Made by a program: the position numbers and the translations under genes
The notes under the pieces: model-generated
Databases searched by the model: none
Told to the model about the DNA's origin: nothing
Seen by the model: only the letters and a program-made list of their open reading frames with translations
Virus record (IMG/VR): IMGVR_UViG_3300022907_000886
Span: 1-26,072 of that record
Reading direction: 5' to 3' (one strand)
Origin: a virus
Length of the DNA stretch: 26,072 nucleotides
In this document: positions 1 through 7,259 of the stretch, piece after piece
How positions within the stretch are numbered: position 1 is the stretch's first letter
How the letters are laid out: each line of letters opens with the position of its first letter

Positions 1-337
1 CTTTATAATTTGTCGCCAGGGGTACATTATGGACGTCACATAATCTCATTAACATTGAGACATCAACGTCATGTGGGTGTTTGTCGAGTGGGTCTCTAAA
101 AAAGATAACTGCATCCATTTCTTTTCGGGCAACCATTGCTCCGATTTCTGCATCTCCTCCAAGAGGACCACTGTTGACGCGCTCTACCTTTTCCACTCCA
201 GCGTGTAAGATGCTTGCTCCCGTCGTTCCAGTTGCTACAAGTTTTACGTCTTCCCGGTTGAAGAAGTCTAGTCTCTTCATTACAAAGGCAACCATATCTG
301 CCTTTTTCCCATCGTGGGCTACTAGTGCTATTTTCAT
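1..337 (-). CDS. mgsA: Methylglyoxal synthase, 3'-truncated by window edge
   Basis: Translating the minus strand from the ATG at 337-335 gives 112 residues that run off the window without a stop. MgsA converts dihydroxyacetone phosphate to methylglyoxal and phosphate. The family landmarks appear in order: VAHDG (6-10), ATGTTG (35-40), SGPLGGD (56-62), FFRDPL (79-84), HPHDVDV (87-93) and PLATN (106-110). Compared with my memory of E. coli MgsA, His8/Asp9, the catalytic Asp62, Asp82, His89 and Asp92 are all kept, so the seen part looks functional. E. coli MgsA is about 152 residues, so roughly 40 are missing here. The ATG overlaps the stop of the upstream gene (ATGA), implying translational coupling. 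Finding it in a phage is unusual; a role in host sugar metabolism is inference. Confidence 0.9.
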   Translation of the reverse strand, partial: MKIALVAHDGKKADMVAFVMKRLDFFNREDVKLVATGTTGASILHAGVEKVERVNSGPLGGDAEIGAMVARKEMDAVIFFRDPLDKHPHDVDVSMLMRLCDVHNVPLATNYK

Positions 338-642
338 TCATTTACTATTTTACGTAGTTCGTATTCACTATTTATAGTTTTAAACCTAATTAAATCATCA
401 GTGGCCTCAATTAATTCAGTAATTGTAGTAGTTTGCCATGTGAAAAATTGGTTAAATGGAGACATGATCAGAGACCTATCTATTTCAGGAGTATCATGTT
501 TATCTTTAAAGGTACCGTCCTCATTCCATTCAATCCAGAGGATTTTACTTGAACACTTAGTTAATCCATCACGTTTACGAACAAGTTCCCAATTCATCTC
601 TTCTTGTTCTAGCAATATTTTTGGCTGTACTCCTGTTATCAT
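334..642 (-). CDS. Hypothetical protein, 102 aa
   Basis: I do not recognise a family. The 102-residue product is mixed polar and aromatic, with a segment around residues 57-77 ([17 protein letters not shown]) that could form a beta-rich core, and no signal peptide or membrane helix. The start is uncertain. The first ATG is at 642; a second in-frame ATG at 597 (residue 16, MNWEL) is preceded by AAGAAGAG and may be the true start. The gene follows a strong terminator at 689-720, so it probably opens a new transcription unit. Its stop overlaps the mgsA start by four bases (ATGA), so the two are likely co-expressed. Confidence 0.65.
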   Translation of the reverse strand: MITGVQPKILLEQEEMNWELVRKRDGLTKCSSKILWIEWNEDGTFKDKHDTPEIDRSLIMSPFNQFFTWQTTTITELIEATDDLIRFKTINSEYELRKIVNE

Positions 643-688
643 ATTACTTATATGAGAAGGTTCACGCTTGTTTCCTAAGCTAATATAA

Positions 689-720
689 ACAAAAAAGCCG
701 AGACTAAAAAATCTCGGCTT
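689..720 (-). terminator. Rho-independent terminator after the cargo cassette
   Basis: Read on the minus strand there is a perfect 9-bp stem, AAGCCGAGA / TCTCGGCTT (712-720 and 695-703), with an 8-base loop, followed by TTTTGTTT. It lies 23 bases past the stop of the gene at 743 and ends the long minus-strand run of genes. The rest of the 643-742 gap holds AT-rich sequence that may include a promoter for the next gene, but no clear -35/-10 pair. Confidence 0.88.
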
Positions 721-742
721 AAATTATTTTAAATGATGTGAA

Positions 743-1273
743 TTAATCAAGTGTCATTTCAAATGGTAAATCACTTGGTTCATAATAACCATCATCGCTA
801 TGTAGACCATACCATTTTCTACCATCTGTAAAGTAGAACCAATCGTGAGCTACGTCGTGAATTACCTTAAAAGGTCTTTGATATAGTTCGAACTTGATTG
901 ACTTTGCACTACCTCTAGCTAAATACTTTAGAACTGGAACACCATCATCCCAAGTTTTAGTTGTTGTCGTCGCTTTAATAGTGGCTGATTTGCCTTTTAG
1001 CTTTGCAGTATATACTTCACCACTAACCTCATCTGCTAAAAGTATTGCAGCTTCTGAGTCCATTTCATTAAGTACTGACTCAACAAGTCTTAGCTCTTCT
1101 GGTGAATACTCTTTAGTTTCTCCATTAATAGAGACAATATAGATTTCTTCATCACCTTCTCCTGTAGATCCAATAACTGAACCGATCATTCCGCTATCAA
1201 TACATTCTACGTTGTCACCTGCAGTAAAATGAGATTCATTGATAAACTGTTCGAATAATTTTATGTGTTTCAT
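743..1273 (-). CDS. Putative capsid-targeted internal protein, 176 aa
   Basis: The protein starts MKHIKLFEQFINE, then Ser14. This matches the layout of the T4 internal-protein capsid-targeting sequence, which gp21 removes after (L/I)-X-E. A second candidate site, VLNE (67-70), separates two parts. Residues 14-66 look like a small KOW/SH3-like barrel (FTAGDNVECI ... GSVIGS). Residues 71-176 form an unrecognised domain rich in aromatic residues (DWFYFTDGRKWYG). There is no membrane segment. I infer that the protein is packed in the prohead and cut into two mature pieces; the function of the pieces is unknown. It is the last gene before the terminator at 689-720. No Shine-Dalgarno sequence precedes the start, only AT-rich bases. 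Confidence 0.85.
   Translation of the reverse strand: MKHIKLFEQFINESHFTAGDNVECIDSGMIGSVIGSTGEGDEEIYIVSINGETKEYSPEELRLVESVLNEMDSEAAILLADEVSGEVYTAKLKGKSATIKATTTTKTWDDGVPVLKYLARGSAKSIKFELYQRPFKVIHDVAHDWFYFTDGRKWYGLHSDDGYYEPSDLPFEMTLD
1235..1273 (-). repeat. Dispersed leader repeat, copy 1 (MKHIKLFEQFINE)
   Basis: These 39 bases encode the shared 13-residue leader. The DNA itself is similar to copies at 2185-2223, 7210-7248 and 7561-7599; all four share AA(A/T)TGTTC(A/G)AATA on the plus strand. Confidence 0.8.
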
Positions 1274-1284
1274 AATTAATTTCT

Positions 1285-1884
1285 TTATTTAAGGTCCATT
1301 CTGACTTTAAACTTTCTGTCCCTAATGATTGAATTCATTTCATTAGAAAGGTATGCTAAGATTTCCATTTGAGCATTCTTAGCTGCTTCATCGACTGAAT
1401 CTTCAGCCATATCTTGTGAGAATTCTTTCCAATTGTCTGCAGTATCTTTATACCATTGTTTAAATGCTTCGATTAGGTCAGTTGAAGGTACATCAAGACT
1501 TGGAAGTTCAATGTATTCTTCATTAACTGAAGAGAAAGATTCAAACGTTTTTACATGTTTCATTTTCTTACGTTTCTTTTTGTATTCTTGTTTTGCATCG
1601 CCTTGTCCTGCAGGAACATCACCAGAGCCGTTTGTTGATGAAGTAGGCAGCATGACTGGTCCCATTCCTCCGATATTAGCAGGTGTGATATTTTCCTTAA
1701 CTTCTGGAAGTCCTTCGTGTTTCGTTTCTGCAAAATCTTTTAATTGTTTCAGTGTCATTCCGTCGACTAGGTCTTTTACCTTATCTCGGTAATCACCATC
1801 AACGTCGGAAAGTTGCATATCGCCTTTTTTTACAGCATATGCAACTCCCATTAATCGTTGTTGTGTTTTACTTTGACTCGGCAT
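1285..1884 (-). CDS. Two-part phage protein with internal capsid-targeting-like leader, 199 aa
   Basis: Residues 1-61 (SKTQQRLMGVAYAVKKG ... DFAETKHEGLPE) match a small domain common in phage proteins, which I recall as similar to DUF3008, of unknown function. A low-complexity linker with GGMGPVMLP and GSGDVPAG follows, then a basic stretch KKKRKK (102-107). At Met108 a leader-like peptide begins (MKHVKTFESFSSVNE, then Glu123), like the N-termini of the neighbouring genes. The rest (123-199) is acidic and helical. Either this is a fusion of two former genes, or Met108 (codon at 1563-1561, preceded by an A-rich stretch like other starts here) is an internal start giving a nested product of 92 residues. 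Residue 122 is a candidate prohead-protease cut. Function unknown. Confidence 0.78.
   Translation of the reverse strand: MPSQSKTQQRLMGVAYAVKKGDMQLSDVDGDYRDKVKDLVDGMTLKQLKDFAETKHEGLPEVKENITPANIGGMGPVMLPTSSTNGSGDVPAGQGDAKQEYKKKRKKMKHVKTFESFSSVNEEYIELPSLDVPSTDLIEAFKQWYKDTADNWKEFSQDMAEDSVDEAAKNAQMEILAYLSNEMNSIIRDRKFKVRMDLK
1519..1563 (-). other. Internal leader-like segment, possible nested start
   Basis: Residues 108-122 of the 199-residue protein read MKHVKTFESFSSVNE, a diverged version of the N-terminal leader of neighbouring genes. The ATG is preceded by AAACGTAAGAAA, similar in composition to real starts nearby. Confidence 0.5.
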
Positions 1885-1893
1885 AAATGTATC

Positions 1894-2223
1894 TTAAAGC
1901 TCTTCTTTTACTACTGATTCTTTAATACCTAAGAAATCTGCTGCTGCAGCTTTTAACTCATCATAAGTGTATTTACCACTTAATGCGTCAGCAAGGATAG
2001 TTCCACCTTTTTTACCAGTAGCGTATAATGATACGTGGTCAAAACCTAACCATGGTCCAGTAAATTCATTTTTAGGGTTTAAACCTAAATCTAAAGCTAA
2101 AGTTTTAGAAAGAGATTGTCTTCCTAAAAATTGATCGTTATATCCTAGTTTACCAGCTTTAACGTAAGCTGCAGGATTTACAGCTTCACCGATAAATTGT
2201 TCAAATAATTTAATATGTTTCAT
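1894..2223 (-). CDS. Putative capsid-targeted internal protein, 109 aa
   Basis: The leader MKHIKLFEQFIGE followed by Ala14 is nearly identical to that of the gene at 743-1273 (Asn to Gly at residue 12) and fits the I-X-E cleavage rule. The predicted mature part (14-109) is a single small alpha/beta domain of about 96 residues ending in GIKESVVKEEL, whose ESVVKE resembles the inter-module spacer of the large protein upstream. I recognise no enzyme motif and no membrane segment. Gaps to neighbours are 24 bases upstream and 9 bases downstream, so it sits in the same operon. Packaging in the head is inferred from the leader. Confidence 0.85.
   Translation of the reverse strand: MKHIKLFEQFIGEAVNPAAYVKAGKLGYNDQFLGRQSLSKTLALDLGLNPKNEFTGPWLGFDHVSLYATGKKGGTILADALSGKYTYDELKAAAADFLGIKESVVKEEL
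2185..2223 (-). repeat. Dispersed leader repeat, copy 2 (MKHIKLFEQFIGE)
   Basis: This is the second 39-base copy of the shared leader-coding sequence, differing from copy 1 by one residue and several silent changes. Confidence 0.8.
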
Positions 2224-2247
2224 TTTAGTATTTTACTTATTTTCTGA

Positions 2248-5067
2248 TTACCAAGCGTAATCCATTTTCTCAATTTTAGAGATTCTGTCTTTAATCGACT
2301 TAGCGTAATTCTTTACTTCTCTTGAGTAGTAATTGCTACCATATCCAGCCTCTTCTTCTCGCTTTGCTTGATTTGTATAGTCTACATATCTGTTAAAGTC
2401 ATCTAGAAGATTTTGCATTGCGTTTGAAGCATCTCTTAGTTTAACCTCGCGGCCTTTAGGATCATTTCCGATGACAACATCTCCCCATTTTCCTTTTTTA
2501 CCAGCAGTTAAACCATCTTTAATTTGTGCGGTAACAACATCAATCGCCTTTAGAACCTCTTTGTCAATTGGCATTGCAGCGGCTCTGTTTGCTAAGATGT
2601 CATGGTATCTTGCAAGGTTTTCTTTCTTAAAGTCTTTATCACTCTTAAATGCGGTTGCACCGGCTTTAGCAGCAGTTCTTTTATCTCTTTGAGCCTCTGT
2701 TGAATATCTTGCTCTTAAAATATCTAGGTCTAGAACATATGCTCTATCTGCAAGTTCAGCAACTTTAGATAAACTTGAAATACCTGAACCCCAACTATCA
2801 TTAGCTGCACTTTTTCCAAAACCAGCTCCATCATTTCTCTTAGTTTTAGCTAAACTTTTAGTTCTATTTTTAGATCCAAAACCTCTTGAATATTCTGCAG
2901 CTAACCATTCATTAGAACCATCAGTCACTCCAAGTAATGTATTTCCTGGAATCGTTGTAACTCCCCAAGAATTACTACCAGCATATGGGTTTGGTTTTTC
3001 GTTTGTTGTAAAGTATAGATAAACTGCTCTGTTTCTCTTTTCCTTTCTAGCCTGTTCAGGATCCATTTCAATAATATCAACATCTTGAATTTTATCTAGT
3101 TGAATTTTAGCCATTTGGTAGAAAGTCTTAGCAAAGTCTTTTGGCATAGAACCTGCACTTGTTAAGATTGACTGTAGTTTCATTGAACTAAATGCCTCGT
3201 TAACTGTTGATTCTAGTAACTCTGGAAATAGATCTTCAATATCTCTCATGTCCATGTCATATTGAGGTGACGTTAAGTATGCTAAAATATCTTTTTTATC
3301 GCCCTTTAGCATTACCATTCCTGGGTTATATTCATCAGCTTCAATATTGTACTTTTTAGAAAGTCTTCTTAAGTCTGCTTTTGAACCTGCAAAGTCAATG
3401 TCAATTTCAACCACATCAGATTTAGCTTCAGTAACTGATAAATTATTTACAAAATTGCTGAATGATTCGAACATTCTTTTGTTTTCCATTTTATTATTTT
3501 TTGTTTTATTTTCTTCTTTAAGAGTTACTGGGTAAGATTTACCATCGTATTCGAACTCTTCCTTACCTTCGTCTTTTGCTTTTCTAGCAGCTGCAACAAA
3601 TGCTCTACCTTCTTTAAGAGTTACTGGGTAAGTTTTACCATTGTATTCAAACTCTTCCTTACCTTCGTCTTTTGCTTTTCTAGCAGCTGCAACAAATGCT
3701 CTACCCTCAGTAACTTCTGATTCAACTACAGCCTTGCCTGATGAAATCATCATATCAAACCATGCTTTAGGGTTGTGTCCTTTTTCACGACCATCTCTAT
3801 AATCATACCCATCACCTTTAGGGCCAAGTATAATAATTGATTCACCATTTTTGAACCTAACCTTATCACCCTTTTTTAATACAACGGTTTCGTTAACTAC
3901 TGATTCTTCTAATTTTTTAGCAGCTAATTTAGGATCCTTCTTAGAAACGTTATCTAAGTATGAACCATTACCCCAGAAAGAAACAACTAATTCAGTTTGA
4001 GTAGTTGAATGCATGCCTGGTTTGTAAACTGCAATATCTCTTAGTTTTTTGTTAGAAGCAATAGTTTTCTTCATGAAGTCAAGAGCTTGTGCTTCTGATC
4101 TGAACTTCTTCATAGCACTTACACCGTCGCTATAAATCACTTCGTAGTTTTCAGAAACTGCTGATTCCTCTACATATGTTTTTGCATGCTTCATAATTGC
4201 AGCTTCAGCTTTTTTATAGTCTTCACCGTAGTATAATTCTGTACCGTCGCTCCATCTTTCGATTGCAAACTCACCATTTTTACTTGAAGTATAAGGCTTG
4301 TTTTGTTTTGGTGGGTAATATAAAATAATTAGACCATATGGTGCGTCACCATCTTTAATCATTTCATAACGAATAATATACTCACCAGCATCTGTAACAT
4401 CTTCTTTGCGGCTCCAATATGCTTTACCACCTACTGATTTTCTTAATTTTTCAGCTTCCTTTGAAGGCTCTTGTTCCGTAATCTCTCTTTCGCTGTAAGA
4501 TTCTTCTAATTCGTTAACTACTGATTCTTCAATATATTCAGCTAACTCATCATCACACCAACCATACTCACAATCACCTAATACTTTTTCAAGGTCTTTT
4601 TTCTTGCCTTGCATTGTAATTACCGGGTGACCTCCTGCTGGACCAGACAGTGATTGACCAATGATTTTCACTCTGTTCTTCTTTAAGAATTTTAAGAAGT
4701 CTTTGTTATCTGGATCCATTGCGTCCATTTCAACTTCTGCTTCGAATAGAATTTCTTCGCTTTCATTTACTGTAATCGATGAAAGTGCTCTTTTACCGAA
4801 CTTTGAAAGTGAAATACCATCTTCAGATACTGAGAAGTATTTTGCATTTCTACGCATCCATTTTCCAGAATCTGCAGAAAACTCTTTTAAGATTGCATTG
4901 AATTCTTCTTGAGTAATCTTACCATCAGCAATGGCTTCCAGCATTTTATTTCTAACTCTTGCAACCTTTCCAACCTCAACTGCTGGATGGTTTTCAGTAT
5001 ATCTTCTCTTTAGAGTAATCTTTCTAGACTCGTCTAAGTTGTTGATAAAGTCGTTAAAATTTGACAT
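2248..5067 (-). CDS. Multi-module polyprotein-like packaged protein, 939 aa
   Basis: The start MSNFNDFINNLDE (then Ser14) is a diverged leader. The chain then alternates compact modules with repeated acidic sites: TVNE (99-102), ESVVNE (181-186), ESAVSE (301-306), ESVVNE (388-393), ESEVTE (449-454), LSVTE (543-547) and ESTVNE (619-624). These bound modules of about 60-120 residues and a final domain of 315 residues (625-939). Residues about 111-186 and 548-624 look like diverged copies of one module. Residues 394-448 look KOW/SH3-like. Residues 454-517 are two near-identical 32-residue repeats. A second leader-like peptide begins at Met527. I infer prohead-protease processing into separate small proteins. 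No module has a catalytic motif I recognise. No signal peptide or membrane helix is seen. Confidence 0.85.
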   Translation of the reverse strand: MSNFNDFINNLDESRKITLKRRYTENHPAVEVGKVARVRNKMLEAIADGKITQEEFNAILKEFSADSGKWMRRNAKYFSVSEDGISLSKFGKRALSSITVNESEEILFEAEVEMDAMDPDNKDFLKFLKKNRVKIIGQSLSGPAGGHPVITMQGKKKDLEKVLGDCEYGWCDDELAEYIEESVVNELEESYSEREITEQEPSKEAEKLRKSVGGKAYWSRKEDVTDAGEYIIRYEMIKDGDAPYGLIILYYPPKQNKPYTSSKNGEFAIERWSDGTELYYGEDYKKAEAAIMKHAKTYVEESAVSENYEVIYSDGVSAMKKFRSEAQALDFMKKTIASNKKLRDIAVYKPGMHSTTQTELVVSFWGNGSYLDNVSKKDPKLAAKKLEESVVNETVVLKKGDKVRFKNGESIIILGPKGDGYDYRDGREKGHNPKAWFDMMISSGKAVVESEVTEGRAFVAAARKAKDEGKEEFEYNGKTYPVTLKEGRAFVAAARKAKDEGKEEFEYDGKSYPVTLKEENKTKNNKMENKRMFESFSNFVNNLSVTEAKSDVVEIDIDFAGSKADLRRLSKKYNIEADEYNPGMVMLKGDKKDILAYLTSPQYDMDMRDIEDLFPELLESTVNEAFSSMKLQSILTSAGSMPKDFAKTFYQMAKIQLDKIQDVDIIEMDPEQARKEKRNRAVYLYFTTNEKPNPYAGSNSWGVTTIPGNTLLGVTDGSNEWLAAEYSRGFGSKNRTKSLAKTKRNDGAGFGKSAANDSWGSGISSLSKVAELADRAYVLDLDILRARYSTEAQRDKRTAAKAGATAFKSDKDFKKENLARYHDILANRAAAMPIDKEVLKAIDVVTAQIKDGLTAGKKGKWGDVVIGNDPKGREVKLRDASNAMQNLLDDFNRYVDYTNQAKREEEAGYGSNYYSREVKNYAKSIKDRISKIEKMDYAW
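3427..3489 (-). other. Internal leader-like segment in the 939-aa protein
   Basis: Residues 527-547 begin MENKRMFESFSNFVNN and end LSVTE, before Ala548. It resembles the leaders of neighbouring genes and is preceded by an A-rich stretch coding ENKTKNNK that looks like a former intergenic spacer. Confidence 0.55.
3517..3708 (-). repeat. Tandem duplication, 2 x 96 bp, in frame
   Basis: Copies at 3613-3708 and 3517-3612 differ at about 4 of 96 bases. Each encodes 32 residues starting EGRAFVAAARKAKDEGK; only two residues differ (Asn/Asp and Thr/Ser). The near identity suggests a recent duplication of one module. Confidence 0.93.
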
Positions 5068-5086
5068 TTTTATAAAATTTGTTTTT

Positions 5087-6925
5087 TTATATATTCTTAA
5101 TAAACTCGTTGAACGTCAGTAGTGATGATTCATTAGCAGCCATTGACTGTTCTAGCTTAGCTTTTAGTTCATCATACATTCCATGAATTTCGCTTGGAGT
5201 TAACTTCTTAAATAGTTTCTCATCTCCAGATAACATCGCATTTCTAACTTGAGTTGCTGAAATGTTTTTACCAGTTCTTGGAATTTCGAATAGACCAAAA
5301 TCAGTTCTAACACCTAAATCTTCTCTATAGACTGGCTTATCAACTTGATGTGAATATGTTTTAAGTCTATCAGTTCCAGTACCCCATAGTACAGGCTCAT
5401 ATCCATCTGCTCTCATTGCATTAAATAGATGGTCAATACCTGCAGTTGGTAGTACATAAACCTTTTCGATTGGGTATTTTGCCTTTAACTTATTTAGCAT
5501 TTCAATTTGAGTGTCCTCGTCATAAGGTCTAGAGAATGCGTCTTCTTTCTTTTTGGTCTTTGCCTTAATTAGGAAGATTACAACTGGATGTCCATTTTGC
5601 TTATGGATCGTTTCTAATACCTTTGCATGTCCTAGTGTAAATGGTTGGAATCTACCAACAAACATATTAACTAGCTTCTGTTGTTCAGGATATTTAACAT
5701 TAAGAGCTTCAGTAATTGGGCTCTCTTGGTGTTTTAGTCCTTGGTTTTGTAAATAAGTTTTGAATGTCATAACCGATGCTTCATTGCTTTTTGCCATAAT
5801 CGAATTATCGATCTTGTCGACAATCTCATTGATCTGTCTCATTAGATCGGCATTAATGATCTGTGTTTCTTTAACCCTTCTTTTTCTAAAAGAGCCAAGT
5901 GCTATTTTATATAGTTCCTCAAGAACCTCATTTGAAACATACTCAATTGTCTTCTCGTTCTTAATAAACTTAGTGTTAAGTTTAAATTCTGGAGAAGAAG
6001 CAAAATCAGCTGAATCAAAAGTTACTCCAACATATTTAGCAGCGTTTTCTGAAACATATGAATTAAATAACTTTGAAATTAGTTCAATGTATCTTTGATC
6101 TGCCTTCTCCTCATTTAATTCAATACTTTCAATATCATATGTTGTAAAGTACTCAACTAGATCTAGGAGTGAAAGCTGGTACATATGAGATGGTTCTCTT
6201 TCTTCTTTCTTGATTAAGACATCTTCACAAATCTTAAAGTTTTTAACCGAACTAGAATCAAAAAAGTTAATTACAATTGAATCAATAGTTCCATCAAGAC
6301 CCTCATTTAACGCAGTTGAGTTCATTGCTGGGTTAAAGATATTGTACATTTTTCTTGAGAATGTGATATCTTCAAATACTTTACCATACTCAGCATCTGA
6401 TAGAGCCATTAATTCAGAAAGTTGTTCTCTTTGGAATTCATTTAAACTTCCACTAAATAGAACCTGTGGTCTTTGTACCTCTAGTACATCAGCCCATTTG
6501 TTAAGAATCTTTGGATCTCTAATTACCTTTTTGATAAGAGAATGATCTGCTGGATTTAAAACTTGAATGTGTGTTAACATTAAGTTGTTCTTTGGTATTC
6601 TATCGTATTTGATATTTACCGTTTTTGAATCTGTCATATAGTCAAATCCAAACTTCCAGTCTTTTGGCATTTCCTCTTTGTTATCTTCACTAATTGAATC
6701 AAAGTGGCTAATTGCCGATTCGTAGTATTTTACGATTGTTCTATCGACAGCATTCATCGGCTTTTTACTTCCACTCTTGAAGTAATTGTAGCCTTCTACT
6801 GTTGATTGAACATGAAAAGACGACGCTTGTAACTTCTCAGTAACAACACATGGAAGTTTAAGCATCGCTTGAAAGTCATTAGTATTTGACTCGCTATAAT
6901 ATGTCTTTAAGTTTTGTAACGCCAT
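5087..6925 (-). CDS. Ligase-like nucleotidyltransferase fused to NMN-adenylyltransferase-like domain, 612 aa
   Basis: The C-terminal part (about 417-590) is a nucleotidylyltransferase of the NadM/NMNAT type: GRFQPFTLGH (424-433, the (T/H)-x-G-H nucleotide-binding motif) and ISATQVRNAM (555-564, the I-S-x-T-x-x-R motif). The N-terminal part looks like a diverged ATP-dependent ligase or RNA-ligase fold, with VTEKLQASSF around Lys31 as motif I, NEGLDGTIDSIVINFF (207-222) as motif IV and VKNFKI (227-232) as motif V. These weaker matches are tentative. Between the halves lies MTFKTYLQNQ ... SPITE (386-406) followed by Ala407, resembling a leader plus cleavage site. The C-terminus (LLTFNEFIKNI) is also leader-like. 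It could make NAD or another nucleotide conjugate; the substrate is not determined by the sequence. Confidence 0.85.
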   Translation of the reverse strand: MALQNLKTYYSESNTNDFQAMLKLPCVVTEKLQASSFHVQSTVEGYNYFKSGSKKPMNAVDRTIVKYYESAISHFDSISEDNKEEMPKDWKFGFDYMTDSKTVNIKYDRIPKNNLMLTHIQVLNPADHSLIKKVIRDPKILNKWADVLEVQRPQVLFSGSLNEFQREQLSELMALSDAEYGKVFEDITFSRKMYNIFNPAMNSTALNEGLDGTIDSIVINFFDSSSVKNFKICEDVLIKKEEREPSHMYQLSLLDLVEYFTTYDIESIELNEEKADQRYIELISKLFNSYVSENAAKYVGVTFDSADFASSPEFKLNTKFIKNEKTIEYVSNEVLEELYKIALGSFRKRRVKETQIINADLMRQINEIVDKIDNSIMAKSNEASVMTFKTYLQNQGLKHQESPITEALNVKYPEQQKLVNMFVGRFQPFTLGHAKVLETIHKQNGHPVVIFLIKAKTKKKEDAFSRPYDEDTQIEMLNKLKAKYPIEKVYVLPTAGIDHLFNAMRADGYEPVLWGTGTDRLKTYSHQVDKPVYREDLGVRTDFGLFEIPRTGKNISATQVRNAMLSGDEKLFKKLTPSEIHGMYDELKAKLEQSMAANESSLLTFNEFIKNI

Positions 6926-6936
6926 AATAATTTAAA

Positions 6937-7248
6937 TTAAGCTGGCCAGATCATTACTGTACCTGCATCGTACCATTCACTGTACCATCCTCTTTTTGAA
7001 AGTTCCTTTTCCCATGTTTTTAGAACTCCAAGTTCGTAAGACTTTAAATTTGAATAGTAGTCGTAGATTCTTTTGCCTTTGAATTCATCTTCACATTCTC
7101 CACAAACCCAAATACCACCTTCAGAACCGTTAAACTCTTCTGTTGTTCTAGGTCCGTCAATATACGCTGCGATCCAACCCATCATTGAGTTGCGATCTAA
7201 AACTGAAGCTTCGTTTAGAAACTGTTCAAATAGTTTTACCTTTTTCAT
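6937..7248 (-). CDS. Putative capsid-targeted internal protein, 103 aa
   Basis: The protein begins MKKVKLFEQFLNE followed by Ala14, the same leader as three other genes here and a match to L-X-E cleavage. The mature part of about 90 residues is rich in Trp and Tyr. It has a CGEC pair (around residues 49-52) but no second Cys pair, so a complete zinc site is not evident. It is the first gene after the terminator at about 7260-7297 and ends 11 bases before the 612-residue enzyme gene. I do not recognise a family. Packaging in the head is inferred from the leader alone. Confidence 0.83.
   Translation of the reverse strand: MKKVKLFEQFLNEASVLDRNSMMGWIAAYIDGPRTTEEFNGSEGGIWVCGECEDEFKGKRIYDYYSNLKSYELGVLKTWEKELSKRGWYSEWYDAGTVMIWPA
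7210..7248 (-). repeat. Dispersed leader repeat, copy 3 (MKKVKLFEQFLNE)
   Basis: This is the third copy of the leader-coding sequence. The plus strand shares AAACTGTTCAAATA with copy 4. Confidence 0.78.
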
Positions 7249-7259
7249 AATGCTAATAT

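Noticed and set aside
96-341. An 81-codon open frame on the minus strand at the left end
   Set aside because: It is the wrong frame over methylglyoxal synthase; the frame starting at 337 gives a clear MgsA sequence and runs off the window edge.
369-376. TATAAATA on the minus strand about 30 bases before the mgsA start, identical to the T4 late promoter octamer
   Set aside because: It sits inside a coding region, several matches are expected by chance in AT-rich DNA of this length, and other late-type genes here lack it.
2236-2260. Short hairpin GATTAC/GTAATC at the end of the 939-residue gene
   Set aside because: Only a 6-bp stem, partly coding, with no T-run after it; not a convincing terminator.
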